DNA of 64,000 nt from Fredinandcohnia onubensis (GCF_002734215.1 NZ_NSEB01000012.1:372001-436000); one strand, 5' to 3'; positions 26,472 to 35,337 are shown, counted from the first letter of the stretch. Numbers and translations: made by a program. Notes: generated by a model from the letters alone, not told the origin.

Positions 26472-26506
26472 AGAATTTCATTTTATTGGAATAATAATCT
26501 AACATT

Positions 26507-26989
26507 TTATTGCTTTTTTTCTGATACCCCATTGGCGTTATCAATAATTTCATTAAATAACTGTTTGATGGTAGGTAGATTTATATCAATAGTGCCTAAA
26601 TCTGATTCACGAACGACTAATGTTAATGTGTCGAACATATCGTTTGATTTAAATCTCCAATATGTCTTTGTTGTTGTAGCTTTTTCCGTTGGTGGAGAGT
26701 AGAGTAGCTGCTTATTTGGATCAATCATTTCCCTTATGTATTCTTTTGTTAAGGTTCCACTAGGAAAATCGATGTCCAGTCTAATTCCTCGTTTTTGAGG
26801 AAAAAGATAGCCAATTTTATTATTAGCCTCATTATATTGTGGTTTTAAACTTTCATGCCACGGTACTGGAGTAGGACTAGCAATTAAAATTCTATCGTCC
26901 TCAAACCTATTCTCTAAAGGTTGACATCCATCTATCTCTTCAAAAAGCTTCGTCCACCTTTTTAATTCCTCGGTAACTAACTGTTTCAT
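26507..26989 (-). CDS. Hypothetical protein, 160 aa
   Basis: A soluble protein that I do not recognise. The frame is open from 27088, but GAGGAGAGGG just upstream of ATG 26989 marks MKQLVTEELKRWTKLFEEI as the N-terminus. The middle has a beta-rich PVPWHESLKPQYNEANNKIGYLFPQKRG region and a TYWRFKSNDMFDTLTLVVRES strand pattern (key residues only). The upstream DNA is a degraded copy of the palindromic repeat, so the original promoter region may be disturbed. Nothing in the sequence points to a function. Confidence 0.55.
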   Translation of the reverse strand: MKQLVTEELKRWTKLFEEIDGCQPLENRFEDDRILIASPTPVPWHESLKPQYNEANNKIGYLFPQKRGIRLDIDFPSGTLTKEYIREMIDPNKQLLYSPPTEKATTTKTYWRFKSNDMFDTLTLVVRESDLGTIDINLPTIKQLFNEIIDNANGVSEKKQ

Positions 26990-27096
26990 TTTATCCCTCT
27001 CCTCTTTCCACTTGTCTGTATTCTCAAAATAAACCAATATAATTTGTATCCCTAATAAAAAGGACCATATCTCCAACGCGGAGGGCACAAATCAAA

Positions 27097-27125
27097 ACGG
27101 TAATACATTACCTACCGGGGCAGAA
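27097..27125. repeat. Degraded copy of the palindromic repeat
   Basis: ACGGTAATACATTACCTACCGGGGCAG matches the central and right part of the copy at 28552-28600, in the leader of the 26507 gene; the left arm is lost. Confidence 0.4.
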
Positions 27126-27211
27126 GTTCTTATGTAACCTCTCTCCTATCCTAGCTTTTAAAGAACATTGTCTACTAGAAATAAATGAAAATAAACAAAT
27201 TGTAAAACAGT

Positions 27212-27505
27212 TTACTTTGATAAGGAATAAATAGATTCTCGAATCACTTTATCCAATTCCAATTCATCAAAGTCCCGTATATTAATCCAACCCCTAGGGT
27301 CCAATGTATATGGATGTCCAGGCTCCAGATACCTTCCACAAACATAGCCATTCCCAGTTTTTATATTAAACTCACAAATTACATTTTTTTGACGTTTTTT
27401 CGATTCAGGAAGGGAGTAATTGTAACGAATATCATCCTTACCAACCTTTTTTTTCAAATCTTGGAAGCCACTAAACACTCTTAATTTTTGACTTACAGTT
27501 AACAC
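27212..27505 (-). CDS. Hypothetical protein, 97 aa
   Basis: A small basic protein, MLTVSQKLRVFSGFQDLKKK..., with a beta-type centre (NVICEFNIKTGNGYVCGRY) and an acidic C-terminal helix. The start is a GTG with GGAG nine bases upstream. There are no membrane spans or known motifs. It may be monocistronic: about 220 bases separate it from the next gene on this strand. Confidence 0.5.
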   Translation of the reverse strand: MLTVSQKLRVFSGFQDLKKKVGKDDIRYNYSLPESKKRQKNVICEFNIKTGNGYVCGRYLEPGHPYTLDPRGWINIRDFDELELDKVIRESIYSLSK

Positions 27506-27720
27506 AGACTTTCACTCCTAACTGTTAATTTTTTTTTCAATATAAAACCTATTTAATTAAAAATAAGATAAAAGACCTATAGAAATATATTCTATTAACA
27601 ATACCTAAATACCTTTTAGTAAAAGGGAAAATTAGGTATTTAAAAGAATCTAATACTAATAAATATTTTTAGGAGTGATTCCATGTAATAGAATGTTTAT
27701 AACAAGAGCCTGACCCCCAG

Positions 27721-27847
27721 TATTGGGGCATTTTGTGCCAGTGACTCCTTGAATTCCTTGGAGACCTGTTGGGCCAGTTACGCCTTGGAGGACTTGTGAA
27801 CTAGTTGCGCCGGTTACGGCCTTGGATACCTCAAATGGCGCCTGCAT
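27721..27847 (-). pseudogene. Collagen-like protein remnant
   Basis: About 40 codons on the minus strand read as G-x-T/G-x-x repeats (VTGATSSQ, VLQGVTGPTGLQGIQGVTGT), typical of exosporium or spore-surface collagen-like proteins of bacilli. Upstream there is no complete gene. The repeats stop abruptly at half a copy of the palindromic repeat (27706-27720). I infer that only an internal fragment of a larger collagen-like gene remains. Confidence 0.55.
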
Positions 27848-28137
27848 CCCCCTACAAATACCGAAAAATGGAACATGTCGGGGTTATTCATTTGACAGGT
27901 ACCTAATTGTTGTAGTTATAATAGATATAATTCAATAAGGTTATCAAGAGTGAACGAGAGTCCTGGCTCAATGACTTCACAGCAACCTGCCAATAGGTAA
28001 GGTGCTCCAACCAGCAAAGCAGTGCTTTGAATGATGACGATCGGCTTAGGCTCTTTGTTGCGTTCATATGTAATGAAGAGCCTTTTTCATTTCGTTCATT
28101 TTTGTACCCTATGGATGTTAGATAAGGAGGAAAAAAG

Positions 28138-28476
28138 ATGAATACTTCAGGATTTATAAGAGGAATGATGTCTAAAAGTATGGAGTCCGAAAAATTTTTC
28201 ATTCATGTTGCTACTTGTATTGAACAAGAACTACAGGAATGGGATCCAGATTTTAAAGTGATGGTAATGAAGCTTAAAAACTATGAATTGTTTGTTACAG
28301 GTAAACAAGATTCTCTCCAATTTACTATTGCAGAAACAGAGATAAATAACCTTCAACAAAGAGGTCCGTATGCACTAGATAGAAAAATTTGGAGGGAATT
28401 GGAGCAACAAGGGCTTCAAATCATCAGAGGTTCTGGAAATTATTTAGGATATGTATTTATGGAAAAGAAAGAATGA
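28138..28476 (+). CDS. Hypothetical protein, 112 aa
   Basis: A small soluble protein, MNTSGFIRGMMSKSMESEKFF..., with AAGGAGG before the ATG. It has an alternating strand pattern (VMVMKLKNYELFVTGKQDSLQFTI) and a helical acidic C-terminus. I do not recognise a family. It stands alone between the collagen-like remnant and the repeats at 28496-28600, and the minus-strand frame at its 5' side has no ribosome site. Probably a real single gene of unknown role. Confidence 0.6.
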   Translation: MNTSGFIRGMMSKSMESEKFFIHVATCIEQELQEWDPDFKVMVMKLKNYELFVTGKQDSLQFTIAETEINNLQQRGPYALDRKIWRELEQQGLQIIRGSGNYLGYVFMEKKE

Positions 28477-28495
28477 AGAATGGCAACAAGTTCCA

Positions 28496-28523
28496 GTCAC
28501 AGTGACGCCCCGAAGATTGTCGA
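28496..28523. repeat. Dispersed repeat A (GTCACAGTGACGCCCC), copy 1
   Basis: A 28-base element, GTCACAGTGACGCCCCGAA then two variable bases then TTGTCGA. It recurs at 45537-45564 with two differences and in shorter form at 31130-31145. GTCAC-A-GTGAC is a small palindrome. Confidence 0.65.
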
Positions 28524-28551
28524 ATTACAAATATTTTATCACCTAAAAAAA

Positions 28552-28600
28552 GAGCCAGCCCTCCACACGGTAAGTCATTACCTCCTGGGGGTCTGGCACC
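28552..28600. repeat. Dispersed palindromic repeat, full copy
   Basis: GAGCCAGCCC at the left and GGGGGTCTGGCACC at the right, with GGTAA/TTACC in the middle. It lies just downstream of the stop of the GIY-YIG gene and may end its transcript. Confidence 0.65.
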
Positions 28601-28608
28601 AATATTTT

Positions 28609-28986
28609 TTAATAAAACACTTTATCAACGTTATATTTGGATCGGAGTTTATTAATGATATAAGTTTCATAAATGTCTCGTTCCATTGGGTCTTCTACGA
28701 TGCAAATATCGATCTTATACACTTCGTCTCTGTGCATTTTAATAGGAGAAACTGTATCTTCGAAATGTTTTTTAATTCTTTGACGCAGTTTGCGCGCTTT
28801 CCCAACAAACAGAAGCTCATCATTTATATTAAAAAATAAGAAAATGCCGCCTTTGTCTCTTGGTATGAGATGGAAGTCAATAAATCCGTGAATATCCTTG
28901 ATTATTGGTTCATTTTCTTTCGGAATTTGTTTCCGTTCTGTAATCGTAATATCTGGTGTTGGTATGGTAATTTTGATCATGTTCAA
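28609..28986 (-). CDS. GIY-YIG domain protein (UvrC-like nuclease module)
   Basis: A 125-residue protein made of little more than one GIY-YIG domain. GGIFLFFNINDELLFVGKARKLRQRIKKHF (about 45-75) carries the motif in the variant form G-I-F and F-V-G-K with the conserved arginine. The acidic residue is in the ERDIYETYIINKL helix (about 104-116). The same module forms the N-terminal nuclease of UvrC; small stand-alone versions in bacilli are annotated as nucleotide excision repair endonucleases. The start is TTG 28986 with AAGGG six bases upstream; ATG 28980 is an alternative. The variant first motif means that activity is not certain. Confidence 0.8.
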   Translation of the reverse strand: MNMIKITIPTPDITITERKQIPKENEPIIKDIHGFIDFHLIPRDKGGIFLFFNINDELLFVGKARKLRQRIKKHFEDTVSPIKMHRDEVYKIDICIVEDPMERDIYETYIINKLRSKYNVDKVFY

Positions 28987-29050
28987 TCACGTCCCTTTTT
29001 TGTATAGAGATAAATGGTATCATAAGTAGGAAGGAAATGCGATTTAACAG

Positions 29051-29662
29051 TTAATTCGCGTTGCTGCTTCCTTCTTCCGTTCTTTCTACTAGTGTAAATA
29101 AAAATCGATAAATTAGCCGATAAGCTTCTTCTAATGACATCTCCTCTTTGAACCCATTCACATAATTCAAAGCGAAATTCAAGTCCCATAAGCCATCACC
29201 TTGATTAAACATCAATTCGAATTTTGCTTCCTCTCCATTTAAATCTTTTCTTAAGTTTTCTTTAAGAGATGTCTCGAACTTCTTCTGTAGCTTCAATCCT
29301 ACCATGACATCGTATGTTCCAAATACATCGTTCACTTCAAACGCAATTGCATCCACGCCAATTAGTTCCAACCACTTTGATTCAAAGTATAGAAATTCAT
29401 TCTTGTGTTTTTGAAGGTAGTCAATCGGTTGTTCCAAAAATGAGAATGACTCTTTAGAGAGTGTTTCTTCTGTTTCTTTATCACATCTTTCAATATAAGC
29501 TTCAAGGAAACGTGTAGTCGGATCCTTTTCTACTAATGTAACGTCATTTGAAATCAATTCATATTTTTCTATGTACTCTTTTTCCTCTTGATATAAAGCA
29601 GCTTGTTTCTCTTCACCCATCAACTCTGATGAAATGTAATTTTTCATTTGTTTTTGTAACAT
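29051..29662 (-). CDS. Conserved hypothetical protein, 203 aa
   Basis: A soluble acidic protein, MLQKQMKNYISSELMGEEKQ..., behind AGGAGG and next to the DEAD-box helicase gene (68 bases). Residues 40-95 are helical and residues 100-175 are mixed (DAIAFEVNDVFGTYDVMVGL, DGLWDLNFALNYV). Similar bacillar proteins are sometimes mis-labelled as branched-chain aminotransferases; no PLP lysine motif is seen here, so I do not support that name. Together with the RNA helicase it looks like core chromosome and not cargo. Confidence 0.65.
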   Translation of the reverse strand: MLQKQMKNYISSELMGEEKQAALYQEEKEYIEKYELISNDVTLVEKDPTTRFLEAYIERCDKETEETLSKESFSFLEQPIDYLQKHKNEFLYFESKWLELIGVDAIAFEVNDVFGTYDVMVGLKLQKKFETSLKENLRKDLNGEEAKFELMFNQGDGLWDLNFALNYVNGFKEEMSLEEAYRLIYRFLFTLVERTEEGSSNAN

Positions 29663-29730
29663 GGTGTATCCTCCTGAAATTTGTGCCTTCCCCGTCTTAG
29701 GGGTAAGGCATCATTTTGTACATTTACTTT

Positions 29731-31020
29731 TTAGCGAGTACGCCTTCTACCTCTCGTTGAATTGCTTTTGGATTGCCTATCATTAGACTTTCTATTTGAA
29801 GAAAACGGTGCAGCCTTCTTTCCGTCTCTTCTACTACCTTCAGAGCGTTTATTTTCGTTTTTTTGCTCACTTGCCCTCTCAAAATCCTCACGATCAGGGA
29901 TACTTACTCCCTTAATCACTTGTATCTCGAATTTTTGATGAATTCCTTTTTCAATCATTCGTAGAAACTCCATATCCTTCGGAGCCACCAAAGTAAAGGC
30001 AACCCCGTCGCCACCTGCACGGCCAGTTCGTCCAATCCGGTGAACATAGCTTTCCACATCTTGTGGGATGTCATAGTTATAGACATGTGTTACCCCTTCT
30101 ACATCCAGTCCCCTTGCAGCAACATCTGTCGCAACTAAAAACTGTGTTTTCGCTTCACGAAATCGTTTCATCGCTTTTTCACGTTTGGACTGTGTTAAAT
30201 CACCATGCAACTCGTCTGAATCATACCCTTTTGCAATCAATGCTTCATGTAGCTTTTTAGCACGAACTTTTGTACGACAGAAGATAATCGCTAAAAATGG
30301 ACGGTGTTCTTCGATTAAATGCAATAAAGTTGCTTGTTTTCTCCGGTCAGTGGTTTCAATCACAACTTGTTTAATCTCTTCTACCGTAACCTTTTTTGCT
30401 TTCACTTCGATGAACTCTGGCTCGTTCATATATTTTTTGGCAAGTGATTTAATTTCGTTCGGCATTGTTGCAGAAAACAGCATGGTTTGTCTAGAAGGAA
30501 ATGTTTCTCTAATGATGTCATCTACCTCTGGAAGAAAACCCATATGTAACATTTGGTCGGCTTCATCTAACACAAGCATCCTAATCGTTGAAAGATCAAT
30601 CGTTCCACGGCGAATATGATCTAGTAATCGACCAGGCGTTGCCACGACAATATGTTGAGCTCCTTTTAACTTTTTTAATTGATGCTCAACATCCTGACCA
30701 CCGTATACAGCTAATACATTGACACCCTCTACATTCTCGATCATTTTCTTAATTTCTTTTGAAATCTGCTGAGCTAATTCTCTTGTTGGAGTTAAAATAA
30801 GTGCTTGCACATCCGACTCGTTCACATCAATCTTTTCAAGAATCGGAAGAACAAAAGCCAGCGTCTTTCCTGTTCCCGTTTGCGCTTTTGCAATTACATC
30901 CTTCCCCTCGAGTACGGATGGGATTGTCCGTTCTTGAATGGGTGTTGGTTCCACGATACCTAATGACTTTAATGTATGGTTAATCTCTTTTCGAATACCA
31001 AGTTGTAAAAAATCTAGCAA
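29731..31020 (-). CDS. DEAD-box ATP-dependent RNA helicase
   Basis: A 429-residue RNA helicase with all motifs in order: the Q motif PTPIQE (25-30), motif I AQTGTGKT (45-52), Ia PTRELA, Ib TPGR, II DEAD (about 151-154), [26 protein letters not shown] and [10 protein letters not shown]. The C-terminal 55 residues are a basic, Ser/Arg/Lys-rich tail that probably binds RNA. Length and tail fit the Csh-type cold-shock helicases of bacilli; I cannot say which paralogue. The start is TTG 31020 with GAGACG upstream. It unwinds structured RNA in ribosome assembly or mRNA turnover. Confidence 0.95.
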   Translation of the reverse strand: MLDFLQLGIRKEINHTLKSLGIVEPTPIQERTIPSVLEGKDVIAKAQTGTGKTLAFVLPILEKIDVNESDVQALILTPTRELAQQISKEIKKMIENVEGVNVLAVYGGQDVEHQLKKLKGAQHIVVATPGRLLDHIRRGTIDLSTIRMLVLDEADQMLHMGFLPEVDDIIRETFPSRQTMLFSATMPNEIKSLAKKYMNEPEFIEVKAKKVTVEEIKQVVIETTDRRKQATLLHLIEEHRPFLAIIFCRTKVRAKKLHEALIAKGYDSDELHGDLTQSKREKAMKRFREAKTQFLVATDVAARGLDVEGVTHVYNYDIPQDVESYVHRIGRTGRAGGDGVAFTLVAPKDMEFLRMIEKGIHQKFEIQVIKGVSIPDREDFERASEQKNENKRSEGSRRDGKKAAPFSSNRKSNDRQSKSNSTRGRRRTR

Positions 31021-31129
31021 GGCTAATCACGTCTCTTTTCTTAATCATTATGCCTTTTGTTTGTACAAAGGCTTATTTACTATAGCATATTGGTTAGTAT
31101 TTACAGAGTGATTTGGAATATTTATTATT

Positions 31130-31202
31130 GTCACAGTGACGCCCCTAAAATGGGGCCTGACCCCTGTTACATTAGCGCTTTAACGTATTGAGTATTAGGC
31201 CC
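31130..31202. repeat. Repeat A fragment fused to a degraded palindromic repeat
   Basis: GTCACAGTGACGCCCC at 31130-31145 runs directly into GGGGCCTGACCCC (31152-31164), with a decayed right arm ending TTAGGCCC. Two repeat families are thus joined in the leader region of the RNA helicase gene. The rest of 31021-31385 shows nothing else. Confidence 0.5.
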
Positions 31203-31385
31203 TAAATTCATTTGAATAGTCGATCCAGCCCAGATGGGAAGGATATACCATTTGATTGTCCACCTGATTTATTAAATAAAAGTCCTTGCACAATTTAGCA
31301 TTTAACTCTCATAGTTAATATCCAAGATATTCTTTTATTCTCCATAAAGAGATTCACCATAAAAACTATCTATAATAATTACAAA

Positions 31386-32225
31386 TCACATTAATTCCTC
31401 CAAAATTTCGCTCGCCATCATTTTGTTTATATATGCCGCTTTTGAAAGATGTGCTGTCATCGTAATAATCGTTAACCGATCTAAATTATCCTCATGTACA
31501 TCCTGAAATTGTTTTTCAGTCATATTAGTAATTGTTTCCTCCATGTTTAGTTGATGCATAAACTGTTGCTGAATTTCATCTGATTCCAAATACTGATTAT
31601 TCTTTAATTTTCCATATACTAATAGGTTTTTATCTATAAAATTTGTATACAGTTTCATCAGTTTAAATATCGAAAAGCTATGTTCCGTGCTTTCAATTTC
31701 CTTTAAAATCTCAAGTATCTTCTTTATTTCTGGAAAACTTAATGATGCTCGGAGGTCATCTATCAATAATATGTAAGCAGTTTGTCTAAGCGAGTATTTT
31801 CTCCCAATCTCAGGTCCACCAACTAGCTCTTTAAATTCTTTTTGGATCCAATTTTGGACGGTAGTTGCTGTGACTTTCTTCATATATGTTCCTTCTAATA
31901 GTGCTTCAATTTCTTTCAAAGAAAATCTTGGTATGTCTGAATGATTAAATAATAAATCATCATAAATATTTGGACAATAAAGCTGTACTAATTCCCGTAA
32001 ATCTTCTTGATTCACTTCACTATCATTTTGATTAAGCATGTTTAATAGTCTTTTTTTGTTTTTATCGAATTTATCAAACTTTAATAGGCCTTGTATAAAA
32101 AAGTTAGTCGCACTCCACCTTCTTAAGGCATTTTCAACAATTTTCAGGTTTATACTATGCTGACCCTTCTCCAAGTTATGTAATATCTCATAAATTTCTG
32201 ATTCTAAAAATTCTACTGTTAACAA
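31386..32225 (-). CDS. DUF1836 / MerR-like HTH regulator
   Basis: A protein of about 279 residues. The central part (residues 110-185 of the chosen frame) has the DUF1836 layout: a first helix EIEALLEGTYMKKVTATTVQNWI, then GRKYSLRQTAYILLIDDLRASLSFPEI, a MerR-like winged helix read-out. The N-terminal 90 residues and the C-terminus are helical. The frame is open to 32288, but no ribosome site is found there; AGGAG lies about ten bases before a TTG at 32225. It is divergent from the small operon at 32421 and could regulate it. A sensor ligand cannot be inferred. Confidence 0.65.
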   Translation of the reverse strand: MLTVEFLESEIYEILHNLEKGQHSINLKIVENALRRWSATNFFIQGLLKFDKFDKNKKRLLNMLNQNDSEVNQEDLRELVQLYCPNIYDDLLFNHSDIPRFSLKEIEALLEGTYMKKVTATTVQNWIQKEFKELVGGPEIGRKYSLRQTAYILLIDDLRASLSFPEIKKILEILKEIESTEHSFSIFKLMKLYTNFIDKNLLVYGKLKNNQYLESDEIQQQFMHQLNMEETITNMTEKQFQDVHEDNLDRLTIITMTAHLSKAAYINKMMASEILEELM

Positions 32226-32420
32226 TATTTTCCAACTCCTAATATTACTTAATGTAAATATTTTATTAATTTTTCGTATTGGAATCAATTTCTAAGCATT
32301 AGTATATAATAATATTGACAATATTTATATTGCGAAATTAAAAGTATTATTATATTATAAATTATAGTTATTTAATTATAACCAAAAAAGTCAGTAATGA
32401 AAGAATGCGAGGTAAGAAAC

Positions 32421-32738
32421 ATGAGAAATATGAATACATTAAGTGCGTACGAATCGGAAATGATTTATGCAGCTTATACGGAATCCACGGATTCAGGAAT
32501 TCTAGTTCCTGCTCTTGAAGATATGATTCAATCGTTAGGGGTTCACGTAACAAAGACGAATGAGGCATTTATGACAGTAATAAAACCTCGTGTCGATATT
32601 ATTACGGATTCCCTTGGTGTATCTTTCGTACAACATAGGCCTTTGGAAGATTGGCACCAACTGTTTTATGAGAGTCGTCTATTCTATTCAATTAATCAAT
32701 CATACTTCCAGAATGTACCCTTTTTTGAAGTATGGTAA
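32421..32738 (+). CDS. Hypothetical protein, 105 aa (small operon gene 1)
   Basis: The frame opens at 32397, but GAGGT lies before the ATG at 32421, giving MRNMNTLSAYESEMIYAAYTES. It is a soluble, acidic alpha/beta protein of unknown family. Its stop (TATGGTAA) contains the ATG of the next gene, so the two are coupled. It is divergent from the DUF1836 regulator, and the 195 bases between are AT-rich promoter DNA. Confidence 0.55.
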   Translation: MRNMNTLSAYESEMIYAAYTESTDSGILVPALEDMIQSLGVHVTKTNEAFMTVIKPRVDIITDSLGVSFVQHRPLEDWHQLFYESRLFYSINQSYFQNVPFFEVW

Positions 32739-33124
32739 CGACTATTAATAAAGTGTTCTCTCCCATATTAGAAAGGAATGGTCATTCTTTGAGTATGAGC
32801 AAGCAAGAATATCAGGAAATGAAATGGAAAATGTTGAAGGTACTAACGAGTGATGATGAGTATCCTCTTGTGCCTAAAGAGATCGTTCAACTTGGAGAAG
32901 AAGAAATCTATCGGTGGATTGAACAAAGAGTTGATGAATACCTCAAAAGGGTGGAATTCGCAAGGCAGCAAAAAAGGGCTGTAAGTGCCACACAAGAAGT
33001 TTTGGACATTCCTACATTTCTTAGAAATAGGAACAGACATAAGAAACAAAACTTATTAAAAAGACTACAAACATTTATTAGAAGCAGCTATAAGAAAAAA
33101 ACAAAGGAACATAAAAATGGATGA
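32732..33124 (+). CDS. Hypothetical basic protein, 130 aa (small operon gene 2)
   Basis: It overlaps gene 1 by 7 bases and gene 3 by 8 bases. Residues 1-85 are helical and mixed charge (SKQEYQEMKWKMLKVL, EEEIYRWIEQRVDEYL). The last 30 residues are strongly basic (NRNRHKKQNLLKRLQTFI), suggesting nucleic-acid contact. No known family is recognised. The tight overlaps argue that all three proteins of this operon work together. Confidence 0.55.
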   Translation: MVTTINKVFSPILERNGHSLSMSKQEYQEMKWKMLKVLTSDDEYPLVPKEIVQLGEEEIYRWIEQRVDEYLKRVEFARQQKRAVSATQEVLDIPTFLRNRNRHKKQNLLKRLQTFIRSSYKKKTKEHKNG

Positions 33125-33308
33125 GTTAGGTCTACTTAATCGTAAATCCATAAGAGAATTAAAGAGAATCCTAGGGCGATTGTATTCAGCTCTCGATTTT
33201 ATTGAAGACACCCCATTCAAAGACCGTACGGTATGGCATCAAAATGAAAGAGAGAAATTATATGAATATATTTGGCGAGTACAGGACGAAATAAAATTAC
33301 GTGGGTAA
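33117..33308 (+). CDS. Small hypothetical protein, 63 aa (small operon gene 3)
   Basis: MDELGLLNRKSIRELKRILG... is a helical, charged 63-residue protein that starts inside gene 2 behind AAGGA. Its helix pattern (two long amphipathic helices) would suit a binding partner. It ends the operon. Its function is unknown. Confidence 0.5.
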   Translation: MDELGLLNRKSIRELKRILGRLYSALDFIEDTPFKDRTVWHQNEREKLYEYIWRVQDEIKLRG

Positions 33309-33663
33309 TTCCCTTTTATCTAAATGGAATCTAGGATACTGGTCCTTTCCTCAAAGTGATAATTATCAAAGTAAGATTTGATTTTTATGTACATGGTTAC
33401 CTTCTTCTTCTAAAATTTGAGATTTATGGTATGTTATTGGTGTTTTTTCTTTAAAACACCTTCCCCATTTATCTCTTAATACAGGTAATACTCTATTGCA
33501 TTTACAGTTCGATTCCATGTAATCACTAATCACTTTTTAAGAACCAGTGTCAAAATAGAGTAGTGGTAAATTTAACCTGCTGGAGTTTAAAATAAACGAG
33601 ACAGTATAATCAATTCAGAACACTCTATAACTAACTTTGATATTTTGAAATAGGAGTATGAAG
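33309..33663. other. Non-coding stretch
   Basis: No gene is seen in these 355 bases. They hold a perfect 12-bp palindrome TGATAATTATCA (33357-33368) and a hairpin GGTGTTTT/AAAACACC (33439-33460) that could end the small operon. Confidence 0.4.
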
Positions 33664-34041
33664 ATGAAAGACGATAATAAAAACTTGGATTTGTTACATA
33701 TTGTTTCGAAAAAAATTTCAGAACGGTCTAGACAGGATTCTCCTATTTCTTCCGAGGAAGTTCTTGATATATTTAAGGATACCGTTGAAAAGATAACAAC
33801 TGTTAAAGTAATTGAACTCCCTATTTTTATGCCTGTCATCATTACACAGGATGAAGACGGTTTCTATATCGCAAGTAGTTATGGTTACAATAGGTGCAAA
33901 GGGGTCGGACGTACCGAGGAAGAAGCTGTTCAAAGGTTTAAAGAAGAAATTGACCTTTATAACAATTCTTGTATTAATGTTGAAAAGAAAATGAAAATGG
34001 AAGAAATTGTTAAAAATGTCTTTCCAAAGGAAAATTTTTAA
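33664..34041 (+). CDS. HicB-like domain protein (orphan)
   Basis: A 125-residue protein. Residues 60-100 (MPVIITQDEDGFYIASSYGYNRCKGVGRTEEEAVQRFKEEI, key residues P-V-x-I, E-D-G-x-Y, G-x-G-x-T-x-x-E-A) show the HicB partial RNase H-like fold. AGGAG lies seven bases before ATG 33664; an ATG at 33658 is too close. The first 55 residues are an unrelated helical extension. No HicA toxin (a small protein with a G-S-H motif) is found beside it, so this is not a complete toxin-antitoxin pair; it may be a free regulator or a leftover antitoxin. Confidence 0.6.
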   Translation: MKDDNKNLDLLHIVSKKISERSRQDSPISSEEVLDIFKDTVEKITTVKVIELPIFMPVIITQDEDGFYIASSYGYNRCKGVGRTEEEAVQRFKEEIDLYNNSCINVEKKMKMEEIVKNVFPKENF

Positions 34042-34568
34042 ATAAAATTTAATCAAAAGAATGATAATATAATCATTTATTTTAAGTATTTATTTACCCT
34101 TGTTATATATTAGATTTCGCTTTTGCGACAGTAATCTATTGTTCTTCTAATATATTCTGACACCGAAAAAAAATCACTCATAATAGCAAGTAATCTAGGA
34201 AGAGTACAATATTGATTGCCTTCTAATTATTTATTGTGTTATTTTACTTGTTTCTTTAGTTTATTAATCTAAAGAAACACTGTCATATTAATAAAAAACA
34301 GGGGCGATTTCTGCCGAGAATCGCCTTGTCATTTTATGTATTTTTATAATTACGAGTATTCCAAACTAAATCCTCATTTCTAGAAGGTATGTACCTATAA
34401 TGGAGACTCGCATTCTTTGTCCTCTATATAATCTCACTACTTACATTTTGATCTATACCTCTTGCAGTTTAAATCTTCAAACCATCCATATGAACTTTCC
34501 ATTTCAAGATATAATCCTCTGACAAATACCCTTTTGCTCGAGGCAGAATTTCCACTTCATAATCTGTT
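34042..34568. other. Non-coding stretch with two hairpins
   Basis: No supported gene in 527 bases. GTTTCTTTAG/CTAAAGAAAC (34250-34278) is a perfect 10-bp stem. GGCGATTTCT/AGAATCGCC (34303-34325) is followed by TTGTCATTTT and could terminate plus-strand transcription. Confidence 0.45.
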
Positions 34569-34853
34569 TTATGGGGCCGTTTCTTCAGTTTTATTTTTCA
34601 CTGTAAAAGTACTCACTTTTGTTTCCTTACAGTTTAGTTTTATCGTTAAAAAAATAGCGTGGTAGGCGTAGGGCGCACCCTCACGTTGGTATCGAAAATT
34701 TTTTACAGCTTCAATGGGAATTTCATAGATCTTTCCTTCGACTCGGCCGCCGCCTTCTTCCACAATATCCGCACGCCCCATTTCATCCACTGTGCCGAAC
34801 TGATGTTCAGGCACCAGAATACCTAGTACAGAGGGACAGGTCCCGTGTCCCAC
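34569..34853 (-). CDS. Hypothetical protein, 94 aa, start inside a repeat
   Basis: The frame opens at a GTG that lies inside a GGGACA/TGTCCC repeat (34831-34853), with no ribosome site, so the 5' end may have been replaced by the repeat. The body (EHQFGTVDEMGRADIVEEGGGRVEG, IYEIPIEAVKNFRYQREGAPYAYHAIFL, key parts) is a plausible soluble beta protein of unknown family. It is the last reading frame of the DnaD/DnaB-like cluster. It could be intact from an internal start or a truncated remnant. Confidence 0.4.
   Translation of the reverse strand: MGHGTCPSVLGILVPEHQFGTVDEMGRADIVEEGGGRVEGKIYEIPIEAVKNFRYQREGAPYAYHAIFLTIKLNCKETKVSTFTVKNKTEETAP
34831..34853. repeat. GGGACA/TGTCCC dispersed repeat, copy 1
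   Basis: GAGGGACAGGTCCCGTGTCCCAC, one of four copies in 34.8-37.6 kb (others at 35317-35337, 37081-37109 and 37560-37591). The family is widespread between genes in Bacillaceae. Confidence 0.6.
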
Positions 34854-34877
34854 GAAACTGTCACCTATTTCTAATCT

Positions 34878-35297
34878 TTACCTTTCAAAATACCCCGCTA
34901 TCGCTGGAAAGACCAAATGCTCCTTCCGCATCTCCCAAAACGTCGTCAATTTATGTTCCCTCAAAAGCTGTGTTGCTAGTGAATATGGGTGACAATTCAG
35001 CGGTGTTTGATTAAACATTTTTGCGAAGAATTCAATAGCTTCTCGTTCGTACTCCGCAAAGATAAACACAAATTCTCTTTGATTCTTTTTCAGTGCGTAC
35101 ACGCCGATTTTATGAAAGCCTAATACATTATGTTCAATCATTTCCCTTACTCTTTCATGATCTGCAGCATTAAGATCCAATTTAGATTCGTCATCCTCCA
35201 ATGAAATCTTGCCCTCTTGGAGTAAATGATGAATGTAATGGGCTAGACTAACTTCCTCATAACAAATCGCATCTATGTATAAATCTCTTACTTTCAT
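34878..35297 (-). CDS. Hypothetical protein, 139 aa, in phage-like replication cluster
   Basis: The frame opens at 35348, but the ribosome site GGGGGAGAAACG before ATG 35297 gives MKVRDLYIDAICYEEVSLAHYIHHLL. It is a helical soluble protein with a W-x-M-R-K-E-H ending. I do not recognise a family. It follows the DnaB-like gene with a repeat copy between them, and may be a phage-type replication or regulation protein by context only. Confidence 0.55.
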   Translation of the reverse strand: MKVRDLYIDAICYEEVSLAHYIHHLLQEGKISLEDDESKLDLNAADHERVREMIEHNVLGFHKIGVYALKKNQREFVFIFAEYEREAIEFFAKMFNQTPLNCHPYSLATQLLREHKLTTFWEMRKEHLVFPAIAGYFER

Positions 35298-35316
35298 AAT
35301 CGTTTCTCCCCCTTTT

Positions 35317-35337
35317 GGAACTGTCCCCTTGTCCCAC
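35317..35337. repeat. GGGACA/TGTCCC dispersed repeat, copy 2
   Basis: GGAACTGTCCCCTTGTCCCA lies exactly between the DnaB-like stop codon and the ribosome site of the next gene. Confidence 0.55.

Noticed and set aside
27903-28202. 99-codon minus-strand frame
   Set aside because: Overlaps the well-started plus-strand gene at 28138 and has no start signals or protein-like composition.
28480-28839. 119-codon plus-strand frame
   Set aside because: It crosses two dispersed repeats and the 3' half of the GIY-YIG gene in antisense; no ribosome site.
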